Below, piece by piece: positions 1-7,090 of a DNA stretch of 20,016 nucleotides. Source of the stretch: Pseudomonadota bacterium (GTDB lineage Bacteria; Pseudomonadota; Alphaproteobacteria; Rhizobiales; Rhizobiaceae). The stretch's first letter is position 1; each line of letters starts with the position of its first letter. The DNA lies in assembly GCA_023444445.1 (NCBI GenBank), contig JAEXMK010000167.1, positions 1 through 20,016 on the forward strand. Reading direction: 5' to 3'. The notes beneath the pieces are model-generated. The model saw only the letters and a program-made list of their open reading frames with translations. It did no database searches and had not been told where the DNA came from. The position numbers were made by a program, and so were the translations under genes.

Positions 1-116
1 AGCGGCTTGAATGCGTCCTCGGCCAGCTCGCCGGACAGCCGGCGCTCGACCTGATCGCGAAACTGCGCCACGCGGCCTTCAACAAATGCGTGATCGAACT
101 CGTCGTAACGGTACAT
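1..116 (-). CDS. cysI: Sulfite/nitrite reductase (siroheme hemoprotein), N-terminal fragment
   Basis: Only the first 38 codons lie in the window; the gene runs off the left edge. The ATG at 116-114 opens with MYRYDEFDHAFVEGRVAQF, which I recognise as the start of the rhizobial siroheme-containing nitrite/sulfite reductase family. This family reduces sulfite to sulfide in cysteine biosynthesis, using siroheme and a 4Fe-4S cluster. An AGGAAG ribosome binding site lies 6-11 bases upstream on the minus strand. The gene starts 8 bp after the DUF2849 stop, and cysG, which makes its cofactor, is two genes upstream, so the three genes form one operon. The catalytic half is not visible, so substrate preference (sulfite or nitrite) rests on context. 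The identification is fairly sure from the N-terminus plus neighbours. Confidence 0.8.
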   Translation of the reverse strand, partial: MYRYDEFDHAFVEGRVAQFRDQVERRLSGELAEDAFKP

Positions 117-124
117 ATTCTTCC

Positions 125-439
125 TCACACTGCGATGAATGCTGCATCGGCCGGCTTGTAGCCGGTGGCATATTGCATGGTCGGGCCGGCGGCGCGGATG
201 CGTTCGCGAAGCCGCGTCGGCCAAAGCTTGCCGTTCTCTTCAACGACATCGATGATGTTGACGTCAACGACCTTGTTGGCGGAAAAATCACGCTTGCCGA
301 TTTCCTCAAGCGAGGCCACGGCCTCCGCATGGCGAGCGACGATCGCATCCTGCAGCGCCTCGGTCCATTCGCCATTGGCGTCGAGCCAGACGGCAATGCC
401 GTCGCTCAGGCGATTGGCAGTCAAAACCTTGTCAACCAT
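125..439 (-). CDS. DUF2849 domain protein, small partner of sulfite reductase genes
   Basis: A 104-residue protein of the DUF2849 family, whose biochemical role is not known to me. It begins MVDKVLTANRLSDGIAVWLD and contains a run of hydrophilic helix (about residues 25-50). There is no signal peptide, no membrane segment and no obvious cofactor motif, so it is probably cytoplasmic. Its ATG overlaps the end of cysG by 8 bp and its stop lies 8 bp before the cysI start, so it is almost certainly cotranslated with both. In alphaproteobacteria this family typically sits next to sulfite reductase genes. A supporting role in siroheme delivery or sulfite reductase assembly is a reasonable inference, but nothing in the sequence proves it. 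Confidence 0.85.
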   Translation of the reverse strand: MVDKVLTANRLSDGIAVWLDANGEWTEALQDAIVARHAEAVASLEEIGKRDFSANKVVDVNIIDVVEENGKLWPTRLRERIRAAGPTMQYATGYKPADAAFIAV

Positions 440-1895
440 TCACATACTCCCGTTTGAGGTTTGCTGGCTTGACGGCAAGCGCAAGCGCCTCGGATCTGTC
501 GAAATTGGCGCCCGCCACAGCATCGCCGATAATGACCATGACCGGGCCGGTCAACTCATCTCGATGTTCGAGGTCAGGCAGATCGTTCAATGTGCCATGC
601 AGCAGGCGGCGATCCGCGCGGCTGGCATTTTCGATAACGGCAACGGTGGTTTCGACGCCCAGTCCCGCATCGATGAGCCGCTTGGCCACCGATGCGGCAA
701 CGCTGCGGCCCATATAGACGGCAATCGTCGCGCCGGAGACCGCAAGACGCGCCCAATCCGGCAGGACGTCGCCGGTCAGATCATGGCCGGTGGTGAAGAT
801 CAGCGAGGACGCGACACCGCGCAGGGTCAGCGGCAATTCAAAATCCGCAGCGGCGGCAAAGGCGGAGGTGATGCCTGGCACGATCTCGTAAGCGATGCCG
901 GCTTCGCGCAGCGCCGCCATTTCCTCGCCAGCACGGCCATAGACCAGAGGATCACCGGATTTGAGTCGCACGACGCGCTTGCCTTCCTGGCCGAGGCGCA
1001 CCAGCAGGCGATTGATGTCATTCTGCGACTTGCTGTGGCAGCCCTTACGCTTGCCGACGGAGAGCCTTTCAGCATCGCGGCGACCCATATCGACAATCGC
1101 CTGCGGCACTAGGGCGTCATAAACGATCACATCGGCTTCCATCAGCACGCGCTGTGCGCGCAGTGTCAGCAGATCTTCTGCGCCGGGGCCTGCGCCAACC
1201 AGCCAGACACGGCCTTCGCTGCGTTCTGGTGACTGCAGCAGACGGTCAACCGCCTGACGGGCGGACGGCGTATCGCCAATTGCAACCGCATCCGCAACAG
1301 CACCGGAGAAGAAGCGCCGCCAGAAATTGCGCCGCAGGGCGCCTTTGGGCACGTTTTCTTCTGCCGCATCGCGATATTGCACGGCGAGGCGTGCGAGCTT
1401 GCCGAGCGACGGCGACAGCATCTGGTCAATGCGGGCGCGGATCATCTGGGCGAGAACAGGCCCTGCCCCTTCCGTGCCGATGGCAATGGCGAGGGGCGCG
1501 CGGGTGACAAGCGCCGGGGTGAAAAAGTCGCAGAACTCCGGCTGATCCACTGCATTGGCAGGTATTTTCTTCGCGCGCGCGACAGAGACGATTTCGCGAT
1601 CCAGCGCTTCATCGCCCGTTGCTGCGAAGACCAGAGTGGCGCCGTCAACCAATGGGCTGGCGAAAGCTTGGGCACGGTGATCTATATGGTTTTCGCTGAT
1701 ATATCGCGAAAAATCCGCTTCCGGCTGATCGGCATAGGCAACGATATGGGCGTTGGTATTGGCAAGCAGCCTTACCTTCGCGAAGGCTTCGTCACCATTT
1801 CCGAAAACGGCAACCTGCCTGCCCTCGACCCGGAAGAAAGCGGGGAAGGTTGAAAGGCGGTCGCCAGCAGTGGAAAAATCATGTTCGTTGTGCAT
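432..1895 (-). CDS. cysG: Siroheme synthase, fused dehydrogenase/ferrochelatase and uroporphyrinogen-III methyltransferase
   Basis: A 487-residue two-domain enzyme that makes siroheme from uroporphyrinogen III for the sulfite reductase downstream. Residues about 15-160 are the precorrin-2 dehydrogenase/sirohydrochlorin ferrochelatase half, with a Rossmann glycine motif FGNGDEA at 31-37 and the conserved NAVD near 114-117. Residues about 229-465 are the SAM-dependent methyltransferase, shown by VGAGPGAEDLLTL (233-245), RLKSGDPLVYGRAGEE (310-325) and the VPGITSA block (339-345). Length matches the usual bifunctional CysG (about 460-490). The reading frame continues open 138 codons upstream to 2309, but the family N-terminus matches MHNEHDFSTAGDRL at 1895, with GGGA about 9 bases upstream. 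The stop overlaps the DUF2849 start. A complete gene with high confidence. Confidence 0.95.
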   Translation of the reverse strand: MHNEHDFSTAGDRLSTFPAFFRVEGRQVAVFGNGDEAFAKVRLLANTNAHIVAYADQPEADFSRYISENHIDHRAQAFASPLVDGATLVFAATGDEALDREIVSVARAKKIPANAVDQPEFCDFFTPALVTRAPLAIAIGTEGAGPVLAQMIRARIDQMLSPSLGKLARLAVQYRDAAEENVPKGALRRNFWRRFFSGAVADAVAIGDTPSARQAVDRLLQSPERSEGRVWLVGAGPGAEDLLTLRAQRVLMEADVIVYDALVPQAIVDMGRRDAERLSVGKRKGCHSKSQNDINRLLVRLGQEGKRVVRLKSGDPLVYGRAGEEMAALREAGIAYEIVPGITSAFAAAADFELPLTLRGVASSLIFTTGHDLTGDVLPDWARLAVSGATIAVYMGRSVAASVAKRLIDAGLGVETTVAVIENASRADRRLLHGTLNDLPDLEHRDELTGPVMVIIGDAVAGANFDRSEALALAVKPANLKREYVNG

Positions 1896-2122
1896 TGGAC
1901 ATATATCCCGCATTGCGGCGCAAGATTGAAGAAACAGAAATTCAAGCCGTTCTGACACCTGGATTTTTATTTCTCGAAGACCCCGGTTTTGGAGGAAAAC
2001 AATCCGGCATCGATTTATCGAGCCTCGGCGTGGCCGTAAAATCCCCTCGGAATCCCTTGACAAAGCGGGTACCCACGCCGAACAAGGAATGACAATCACC
2101 TGTCGATTTCTCCATGCGAAAA

Positions 2123-2140
2123 CCGCTTTCCCGAAAGCGG
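2123..2140. repeat. Short perfect inverted repeat ahead of the deaminase gene
   Basis: The arms CCGCTTTC (2123-2130) and GAAAGCGG (2133-2140) pair perfectly around two bases, with AAA/GCAC flanks. It lies in the divergent spacer between cysG and the deaminase, 17 bases before the proposed TTG start. It resembles the half-palindromes common in rhizobial spacers. It has no T-tract, so it is not an obvious terminator. Function is unknown; it could hinder or tune translation of the deaminase gene. Confidence 0.45.
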
Positions 2141-2157
2141 CACGAAGGATCAGACCC

Positions 2158-2745
2158 TTGACCAGCCAGTTGCTCGCCGCCCGCCTCCTCGATGTCATCG
2201 AACACGATATCCTGCCGTTGACAGCCCGTGGCGTCAGCCTCGGCAACAAGGTTTTCGGGGCCGCGATCCTGCGCAAATCAGACCTTTCGCTTGTCGTTGC
2301 CGAGACCAATAATGAGCTTGAAAATCCGCTGTGGCATGGCGAAGTGCATACGTTGAAGCGGTTCTACGAGTTGGGCGAAAAGCCGAATACAAAAGACCTG
2401 ATTTTCCTCTCCACCCACGAACCCTGTACCATGTGCATGTCCGCCATCACCTGGGCCGGCTTCGACAACTTCTATTCCTTCTTCAGCCACGAGGATTCGC
2501 GCGACGCTTTCGCGATCCCGCATGACCTGAAAATCCTCAAGGAAGTCTTTGGGCTGGAGCCGGGTGGATATCGCCGCAACAATGCCTTCTGGAACTCTTT
2601 CTTCATCGCTGATCTGGTGGACGCCGTAGACGAGCCGCTTAAAAGCACACTGAAGGCCCAGACGGCCCGCATCAAGGCCGCATATGACGATCTCTCCACC
2701 ACTTACCAATCATCCAAGAGCGACAACGATATTCCGCTGAATTAG
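2158..2745 (+). CDS. Zinc-dependent nucleoside/cytidine deaminase family protein
   Basis: A 195-residue member of the cytidine/deoxycytidylate deaminase fold. The zinc site is visible as H60-G-E62 (in WHGEVHTLKRF) and P89-C-x-x-C93 (in HEPCTMCMSAI); the glutamate should be the proton shuttle. The substrate (free base, nucleoside or nucleotide) cannot be told from sequence. The protein is cytoplasmic, with no signal peptide. I chose the TTG at 2158 because GAAGGA sits about 8 bases upstream and the coding similarity begins there. An in-frame ATG at 2089 would add 23 residues that look uncharacteristic (rich in R/K, running through a palindrome), with AAGGA too close to that ATG. The stop codon is embedded in a dispersed repeat that leads into mazG. 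HGE instead of the usual HAE is a mild oddity. Confidence 0.82.
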   Translation: MTSQLLAARLLDVIEHDILPLTARGVSLGNKVFGAAILRKSDLSLVVAETNNELENPLWHGEVHTLKRFYELGEKPNTKDLIFLSTHEPCTMCMSAITWAGFDNFYSFFSHEDSRDAFAIPHDLKILKEVFGLEPGGYRRNNAFWNSFFIADLVDAVDEPLKSTLKAQTARIKAAYDDLSTTYQSSKSDNDIPLN

Positions 2746-2805
2746 AGCATTTCCAGAAAAAATACGTACGGGCTTTCCGTCCGGGCAATGCGTAAAACTA
2801 AAACG
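2743..2805. repeat. Rhizobial dispersed intergenic element, diverged copy
   Basis: The stretch beginning TAGAGCATTTCCAGAAAA and continuing through CTTTCCGTCCGG to AATGCGTAAAA matches, from memory, a short imperfect palindrome found in many copies in Rhizobium and Agrobacterium spacers (GCATTTCC near the start, GG-N-AATGC near the end). The copy here is diverged: the second arm reads GGGCAATGC (2783-2791). It begins at the TAG stop of the deaminase gene and ends about 15 bases before the mazG start. It probably forms an RNA hairpin between the two genes. Only one copy is in this window, so its repeat nature rests on remembered family knowledge. Confidence 0.6.
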
Positions 2806-2819
2806 AAGGTTTAGACACA

Positions 2820-3665
2820 ATGGAAGCCTCGAAGGATATTTCCCGCCTGATCGAGATCATGGAAGCGCTGCGACAGCCGGAAACCGGCTGCCCCTGGGAT
2901 GTCGTTCAGACCTTCGAGACGATCAAGCCCTATACGATCGAAGAGGCCTATGAGGTTGCCGACGCCATTGAGCGCAAGGATATGGACGATCTTTGCGAAG
3001 AACTGGGCGATCTTCTCCTGCAGGTGGTTTTCCACGCCCGCATCGCCGAAGAAAGGGGTGAATTCGCCTTTGGTGACGTGGTTCACGCCGTAACCTCGAA
3101 GATGATCCGCCGCCATCCGCATGTCTTCGACGTCTCCGAGGCCAATACGCCTGACAGCGTCAAGCTGCAATGGGACCAGATCAAGGCTGAGGAAAAGCGC
3201 GAAAGGGCAGAGCGCCGCGCGCGCCGCGGCATCACTGAAGACTTCAAGGCCGGGTTTCTGGGCGGTATTCAGCGCAGCCAGCCGGCGCTGACGGAAGCTT
3301 TGAAGCTGCAGGAACAGGCTGCCCGCGTCGGTTTCGACTGGTCGGACCCGGCTCCCATCCTCGACAAGATCGAGGAGGAAATCGCAGAACTTCGCGAAGC
3401 GCTGGCGGAAGGAAAGCCGGAGAAAGTCTCCGATGAACTCGGCGATCTGATCTTCGCGCTCGTCAATATCGGCCGCCACGTCAAAACCGATCCGGAAAAC
3501 GCGCTGCGCGGCACCAATACGAAATTCCGCAGGCGTTTCAATCACATCGAGACGTCTCTCAACGACAGCGGTGAAACCTTGAAAGAGGCGAGCCTCGAGA
3601 GGATGGAAGATTTGTGGCAGGCAGCGAAACGGATCGAGCGTTCGCTTGATACGGTTTCACTCTGA
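2820..3665 (+). CDS. mazG: Nucleoside triphosphate pyrophosphohydrolase MazG
   Basis: A 281-residue all-alpha NTP pyrophosphohydrolase that hydrolyses (d)NTPs to monophosphates and pyrophosphate, probably cleaning the nucleotide pool. It has the usual tandem MazG layout. The first domain carries LRQPETGCPWD (17-27), EEAYE (41-45) and EELGD (60-64), the metal-binding ExxE...ExxD pattern. The second carries EEEIAE (185-190) and DELGD (205-209). A charged linker rich in R, K and E lies at about 122-140. Length is normal for the family. The ATG at 2820 directly follows the dispersed element, with GAAGG (2804-2808) as a somewhat distant ribosome binding site. It converges with hflX across 41 bp. 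The upstream deaminase is also a nucleotide-metabolism enzyme, so cotranscription would make sense, but the intervening repeat weakens that case. Confidence 0.95.
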   Translation: MEASKDISRLIEIMEALRQPETGCPWDVVQTFETIKPYTIEEAYEVADAIERKDMDDLCEELGDLLLQVVFHARIAEERGEFAFGDVVHAVTSKMIRRHPHVFDVSEANTPDSVKLQWDQIKAEEKRERAERRARRGITEDFKAGFLGGIQRSQPALTEALKLQEQAARVGFDWSDPAPILDKIEEEIAELREALAEGKPEKVSDELGDLIFALVNIGRHVKTDPENALRGTNTKFRRRFNHIETSLNDSGETLKEASLERMEDLWQAAKRIERSLDTVSL

Positions 3666-3706
3666 TCGTGAATTACGTTGAGTGCGGGGCAATCGTCGCA
3701 TTCCTC

Positions 3707-5146
3707 TCAGCGCTCCCAGTCTTCCCGCTCGCGAACGGCCGTCTTTCCGAGTTTTCGTTCGAGTTCGACAGCCTGCGCTTCCGACAGGCGCACATCCAGC
3801 GCAACCGATCCATCCTCGTGATCTTCGCGACCGTCAACGATGGCGTTGCTGTAGACCCAGGAGATCAGCGGTAGTTGTTCGACGGAAAGCACCACGGTCG
3901 TTTCCGTCAGCACACCGGACAAGCGCTTTGAAATCTCGTCCATCAGGGCATCGACACCCTCGCCCGTGATTGCGGAAACGGCGCGTATATCCGAGCGGCC
4001 TTCGGCGCGCTGCATGATGGCGTCGTGTGCGTCCGGCTCCAGACGGTCGACCTTGTTCCAGACCTCGATGATGCGCTTTTCCGCTTCCTTCTCGTCGATA
4101 CCCAGATCGCCGAGAATGCGCAGCACATCCGCAGACTGGGCAGCATTATCAGGATCGGACATATCACGCACATGCAGAACGAGATCGGCTTCAAGCACCT
4201 CTTCTAGCGTTGCGCGGAAAGCAGCGACGAGATGTGTCGGCAGGTCGGAAATGAAGCCCACCGTATCCGACAGGATGACGGTTCGGCCATGCGGCAGTTT
4301 CATGCGGCGCAAGGTTGGATCGAGTGTGGCGAACAGCATGTCCTCTGCCAGAACACCCGCGCCGGTGATACGGTTGAACAGCGTGGATTTGCCGGCGTTG
4401 GTGTAACCAACCAGAGCCACGATCGGATGCGGCACCTTGCGGCGCTTGGCACGGTGCAGCTGGCGGGTGCGTACCACCTGCTCCAGCTCCTTCTCGAGCT
4501 TGACGATGCGATCCTGCAGTAACCGTCTGTCGGCCTCGATCTGGGTTTCACCCGGACCACCCATGAAACCCGCGCCACCGCGCTGGCGTTCAAGGTGGGT
4601 CCAGCTTCTGACGAGGCGTCCCTTCTGGTAGTTCAGATGCGCGAGATCGACCTGTAGCGTGCCTTCCTTGGTGGAGGCGCGGCGGCCGAAGATTTCAAGG
4701 ATGAGACCCGTGCGGTCGATGACCTTGGCATTCCACTGCTTTTCGAGATTGCGCTGCTGCACCGGGGTCAGAGGATGATCGACGATCACCAGGCCGGAAT
4801 TGGTCTCATCGAGCAGATGGCCGATTTCCTCGATCTTGCCGGTTCCGAACAGGGTTGCTGGACGCGGCTGGTTGACCGGCACGACGAGCCCCTGGGTCAC
4901 CTCGAGATCGATGGCAAGCGCCAGACCCTTGGCTTCCTCAAGCTTGGCTTCAACAGAGCGGCCGGGAGCGACGGGGCCTGCCGCCGCCTCGCGATTTTCG
5001 CGCTGCTGCTTGAGGACGGGCACGAGGACAACCGCGCGCATGTCGTCGCGGCGCTTTTCCTGCTCCGGAATGATTGATTCGTTCGAGGTGTCGCGTGTTG
5101 AAATGGGCTCGGCCTTATCCAGAAAGAATGTTTCGGCCGACCGCAT
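3707..5146 (-). CDS. hflX: Ribosome-associated GTPase HflX
   Basis: A 479-residue GTPase of the Obg/HflX group, which binds the 50S subunit and rescues or splits stalled ribosomes, notably after heat stress. The N-terminal HflX domain shows LFGTGKIEE (99-107), [14 protein letters not shown] (122-135) and [14 protein letters not shown] (144-157), then [13 protein letters not shown] (196-208) in the coiled-coil linker. The G domain has G1 GYTNAGKST (247-255), G3 DTVGF (294-298), G4 NKVD (364-367) and G5 SAITGEG (391-397). The start is uncertain: the ATG at 5146 has no strong ribosome binding site, and Met36 at 5041 ([10 protein letters not shown]) is an alternative, though rhizobial homologues usually carry an N-terminal extension. 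It follows hfq by 92 bp on the same strand, the common hfq-hflX pairing. Confidence 0.95.
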   Translation of the reverse strand: MRSAETFFLDKAEPISTRDTSNESIIPEQEKRRDDMRAVVLVPVLKQQRENREAAAGPVAPGRSVEAKLEEAKGLALAIDLEVTQGLVVPVNQPRPATLFGTGKIEEIGHLLDETNSGLVIVDHPLTPVQQRNLEKQWNAKVIDRTGLILEIFGRRASTKEGTLQVDLAHLNYQKGRLVRSWTHLERQRGGAGFMGGPGETQIEADRRLLQDRIVKLEKELEQVVRTRQLHRAKRRKVPHPIVALVGYTNAGKSTLFNRITGAGVLAEDMLFATLDPTLRRMKLPHGRTVILSDTVGFISDLPTHLVAAFRATLEEVLEADLVLHVRDMSDPDNAAQSADVLRILGDLGIDEKEAEKRIIEVWNKVDRLEPDAHDAIMQRAEGRSDIRAVSAITGEGVDALMDEISKRLSGVLTETTVVLSVEQLPLISWVYSNAIVDGREDHEDGSVALDVRLSEAQAVELERKLGKTAVREREDWER

Positions 5147-5172
5147 CCGTGCGGACGGCCATTGAGATTAAC

Positions 5173-5206
5173 CTGACGCGACCGGAAATGTTCCGATTCG
5201 GGTCAG
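5173..5206 (-). other. Imperfect hairpin between hfq and hflX
   Basis: CTGAC (5173-5177) pairs with GTCAG (5202-5206), extended by CG/CG after one mismatch, and an inner CGGAA-ATG-TTCCG stem lies at 5183-5195. On the minus-strand transcript it falls after the hfq stop and before hflX. There is no T-tract after the stem, so it is not a standard intrinsic terminator. It may be an mRNA stabiliser or processing site, or reflect a palindromic operator, because it overlaps a candidate promoter. Confidence 0.4.
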
Positions 5207-5216
5207 CCTCTGTCAA
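5188..5216 (-). promoter_or_regulatory. Candidate sigma-70 promoter for hflX
   Basis: Read on the minus strand, TTGACA (5216-5211) is followed after 17 bases by GAACAT (5193-5188). The -35 box is perfect; the -10 box is weak. It lies about 40-70 bases before the hflX start, so hflX could be expressed apart from hfq. Predicted by eye only. Confidence 0.35.
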
Positions 5217-5238
5217 AAATAACGTTAAGGGAGCCTGA

Positions 5239-5481
5239 TCAGGCTGCGCCTTCTTCGCTCTCGAACATCTGCATGGGCTGGCCGGGCATAATGGTGGAAA
5301 TCGCATGCTTGTAGACCAGCTGCGAATGACCATCACGGCGCAAAAGCACGCAGAAATTGTCGAAGGAGGTGACAACGCCCGTCAGCTTGACGCCGTTGAT
5401 CAGGAAAATCGTGAGCGAAATCTTCTGCTTACGAACGGTATTGAGGAAGAGATCCTGAAGGTTTTGAGAACGTTCCGCCAT
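5239..5481 (-). CDS. hfq: RNA chaperone Hfq
   Basis: An 80-residue Sm-like protein that forms hexameric rings and pairs small RNAs with target mRNAs. The N-terminus [14 protein letters not shown], the Sm1 segment with GVKLTG and FDNF (40-43), and the Sm2 motif YKHAIST (57-63) are all present. The proximal-face RNA-binding residues (Q9, F43, Y57, K58, H59) are conserved by position relative to E. coli Hfq. The C-terminal tail is very short, as is usual in alphaproteobacteria. In rhizobia Hfq influences nitrogen fixation regulators and metabolism. It lies 184 bp downstream of trkA and 92 bp upstream of hflX on the same strand. The ribosome binding site is a poor GAAAGAAG, after an A-rich stretch. 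Confidence 0.97.
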   Translation of the reverse strand: MAERSQNLQDLFLNTVRKQKISLTIFLINGVKLTGVVTSFDNFCVLLRRDGHSQLVYKHAISTIMPGQPMQMFESEEGAA

Positions 5482-5665
5482 GGCGCCGCTTCTTTCTTTT
5501 TTGCCGGCAGGGATACCGGAAAATAATCAATCAATAATAAGCCGGCCGAGTCTTGTCCCCCGCTTGGCTGGCCTCAAACTCTGGTATCAAATCACGTTCC
5601 GTTCCGCAACGGCGAAAACGGCTTCAGCAGTACGAGTATTGACCCACATTTTCAATTTGGGACAG

Positions 5666-7042
5666 TCAAAAATATTGTATCGAAACACGGAAAAGTTGTT
5701 CCACGTCTCGCACCGCGTCGGCGGATGCAAATAGCACCACCCGGTCTTTCGCCTTGATCTTCGTGCTGCCATCCGGCCGGATCACAACACCGTCGCGATA
5801 TATCGCGCCGATGCGCACGCCGTCGGGCATATCGATATCACGAAACGCCTGTCCTACCAGCTGCGATGTTTCCAACGCTTCCGCCTCGATCACCTCCGCC
5901 GAACCACGCTGGACAGCGTAGACCGAGCGTATACGGCCTTTGCGCACATGCTGAAGCACGCGGGAGATCGTGACCGCGCGGGGGTTGATATAGGCATCGA
6001 GCCCGAGCGAGCGGGCGACATCATGGAAAGACGTGCTGTTCAGCAGCGCAAGATTCGATTTGCAACCAAGCTGTTTGGCGATCACGCCGGCCAGAATATT
6101 GGTCTGGTCGTTATTGGTCAGCGTAACGATCAGGTCGGCATCCTGAATATCGGCCTGCATCAGGATTTTCTGGTCGAGCGCCGAGCCATGCATGACAATG
6201 GTATTGCGAAGCTGTTCGGATGCGGCAACCGCTCTGTCGCGGTCCGCCTCGATGATCTTCACCCGCGTTTTCGGCTGCATCTCCTCGATCTTGTGTGCGA
6301 CGAAGTGGCCTATATTGCCAGCGCCCGCAATCACGATGCGCTGCGCTTCCTGCTCCTCATGGCCGAAGAGGCTCAGGGTGCGGCGCGCATGCTGGCGTTG
6401 ACAGATGACGTAGGCAAGGTCACCTACCCGCAGCTGTTCCGAAGAATGCGCCACCTTGAGGATACCATCCCGGTAAACGCCTACTACCGTGGCAATGAGA
6501 TCGGGAAAGAGGTTGGAAAGCTGATGCAGCGGCGTGTTGATGACCGGGCAATCTTCCATGCACTCGATGGCGAGCATGTAGATAGTGTCTTCCGCGAACC
6601 GCACGACGTCGGTCGCGCCTGGAAAAGCAATACGCCGCAACACCATCTTGCCGACTTCGACTTCAGGGGAAATCGTGACATCGATGGACATGTTCTCGCG
6701 GCTGAAGAGATCGGCATATTCCGGCTTCAGATAGCTCTGATCGCGGATGCGGGCGATTTTGGTCGGCACACTGAACAGCGCATGCGCCACCTCGCAGGCG
6801 ACGATATTGATCTCGTCATGCAACGTCACGGCAATGATCATGTCGGCCTGATCGGCGCCGGCTTTGGCCAGCATGTCGGGATGCGCGCCATGACCCACAT
6901 AACCGCGCACATCCAGCGTCTCGGTTATGGCGGTAATCAGCGGCGCGGCGGTATCGATGACCGATACTTCGTTATCTTCCCGCGACAATTGCTCGGCGAT
7001 GCCGTAACCCACCTGCCCTGCGCCGCAAATGATGACTTTCAT
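5666..7042 (-). CDS. trkA: Trk system potassium transport NAD-binding subunit TrkA
   Basis: A 458-residue peripheral, cytoplasmic regulator of TrkH/TrkG K+ channels. It has the duplicated RCK layout: a Rossmann domain with MKVIICGAGQVGYGIAEQL (1-19) and the acidic end of the second strand (D30), then a TrkA_C domain. A second Rossmann domain follows with RIVIAGAGNIGHFVAHKIE (235-253) and a final TrkA_C domain near 375-455. Length is the usual 455-460. No membrane segment is present, as expected. It sits 48 bp after ntrX on the same strand; ntrX-trkA-hfq is a conserved alphaproteobacterial arrangement. No trkH is visible in the window, so the channel partner must be encoded elsewhere. Confidence 0.96.
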   Translation of the reverse strand: MKVIICGAGQVGYGIAEQLSREDNEVSVIDTAAPLITAITETLDVRGYVGHGAHPDMLAKAGADQADMIIAVTLHDEINIVACEVAHALFSVPTKIARIRDQSYLKPEYADLFSRENMSIDVTISPEVEVGKMVLRRIAFPGATDVVRFAEDTIYMLAIECMEDCPVINTPLHQLSNLFPDLIATVVGVYRDGILKVAHSSEQLRVGDLAYVICQRQHARRTLSLFGHEEQEAQRIVIAGAGNIGHFVAHKIEEMQPKTRVKIIEADRDRAVAASEQLRNTIVMHGSALDQKILMQADIQDADLIVTLTNNDQTNILAGVIAKQLGCKSNLALLNSTSFHDVARSLGLDAYINPRAVTISRVLQHVRKGRIRSVYAVQRGSAEVIEAEALETSQLVGQAFRDIDMPDGVRIGAIYRDGVVIRPDGSTKIKAKDRVVLFASADAVRDVEQLFRVSIQYF

Positions 7043-7090
7043 GCTGTCTCTCTGACGGAATAATCGGTTACGGCGAAGCGCCTTCGTCCC

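Noticed and set aside
165..1112. Long plus-strand open frame opposite cysG
   Set aside because: It is antisense to a clear siroheme synthase and its translation shows no domain; it is a GC-rich shadow.
2057..2085. TTGACA promoter for the deaminase gene
   Set aside because: The -35 box is perfect, but the hexamer 17 bases downstream (GAACAA) is a poor -10, so I did not list it as a feature.
5599..5612. CCGTT/AACGG hairpin as a trkA terminator
   Set aside because: The stem is only five base pairs and no T-run follows on the minus strand.
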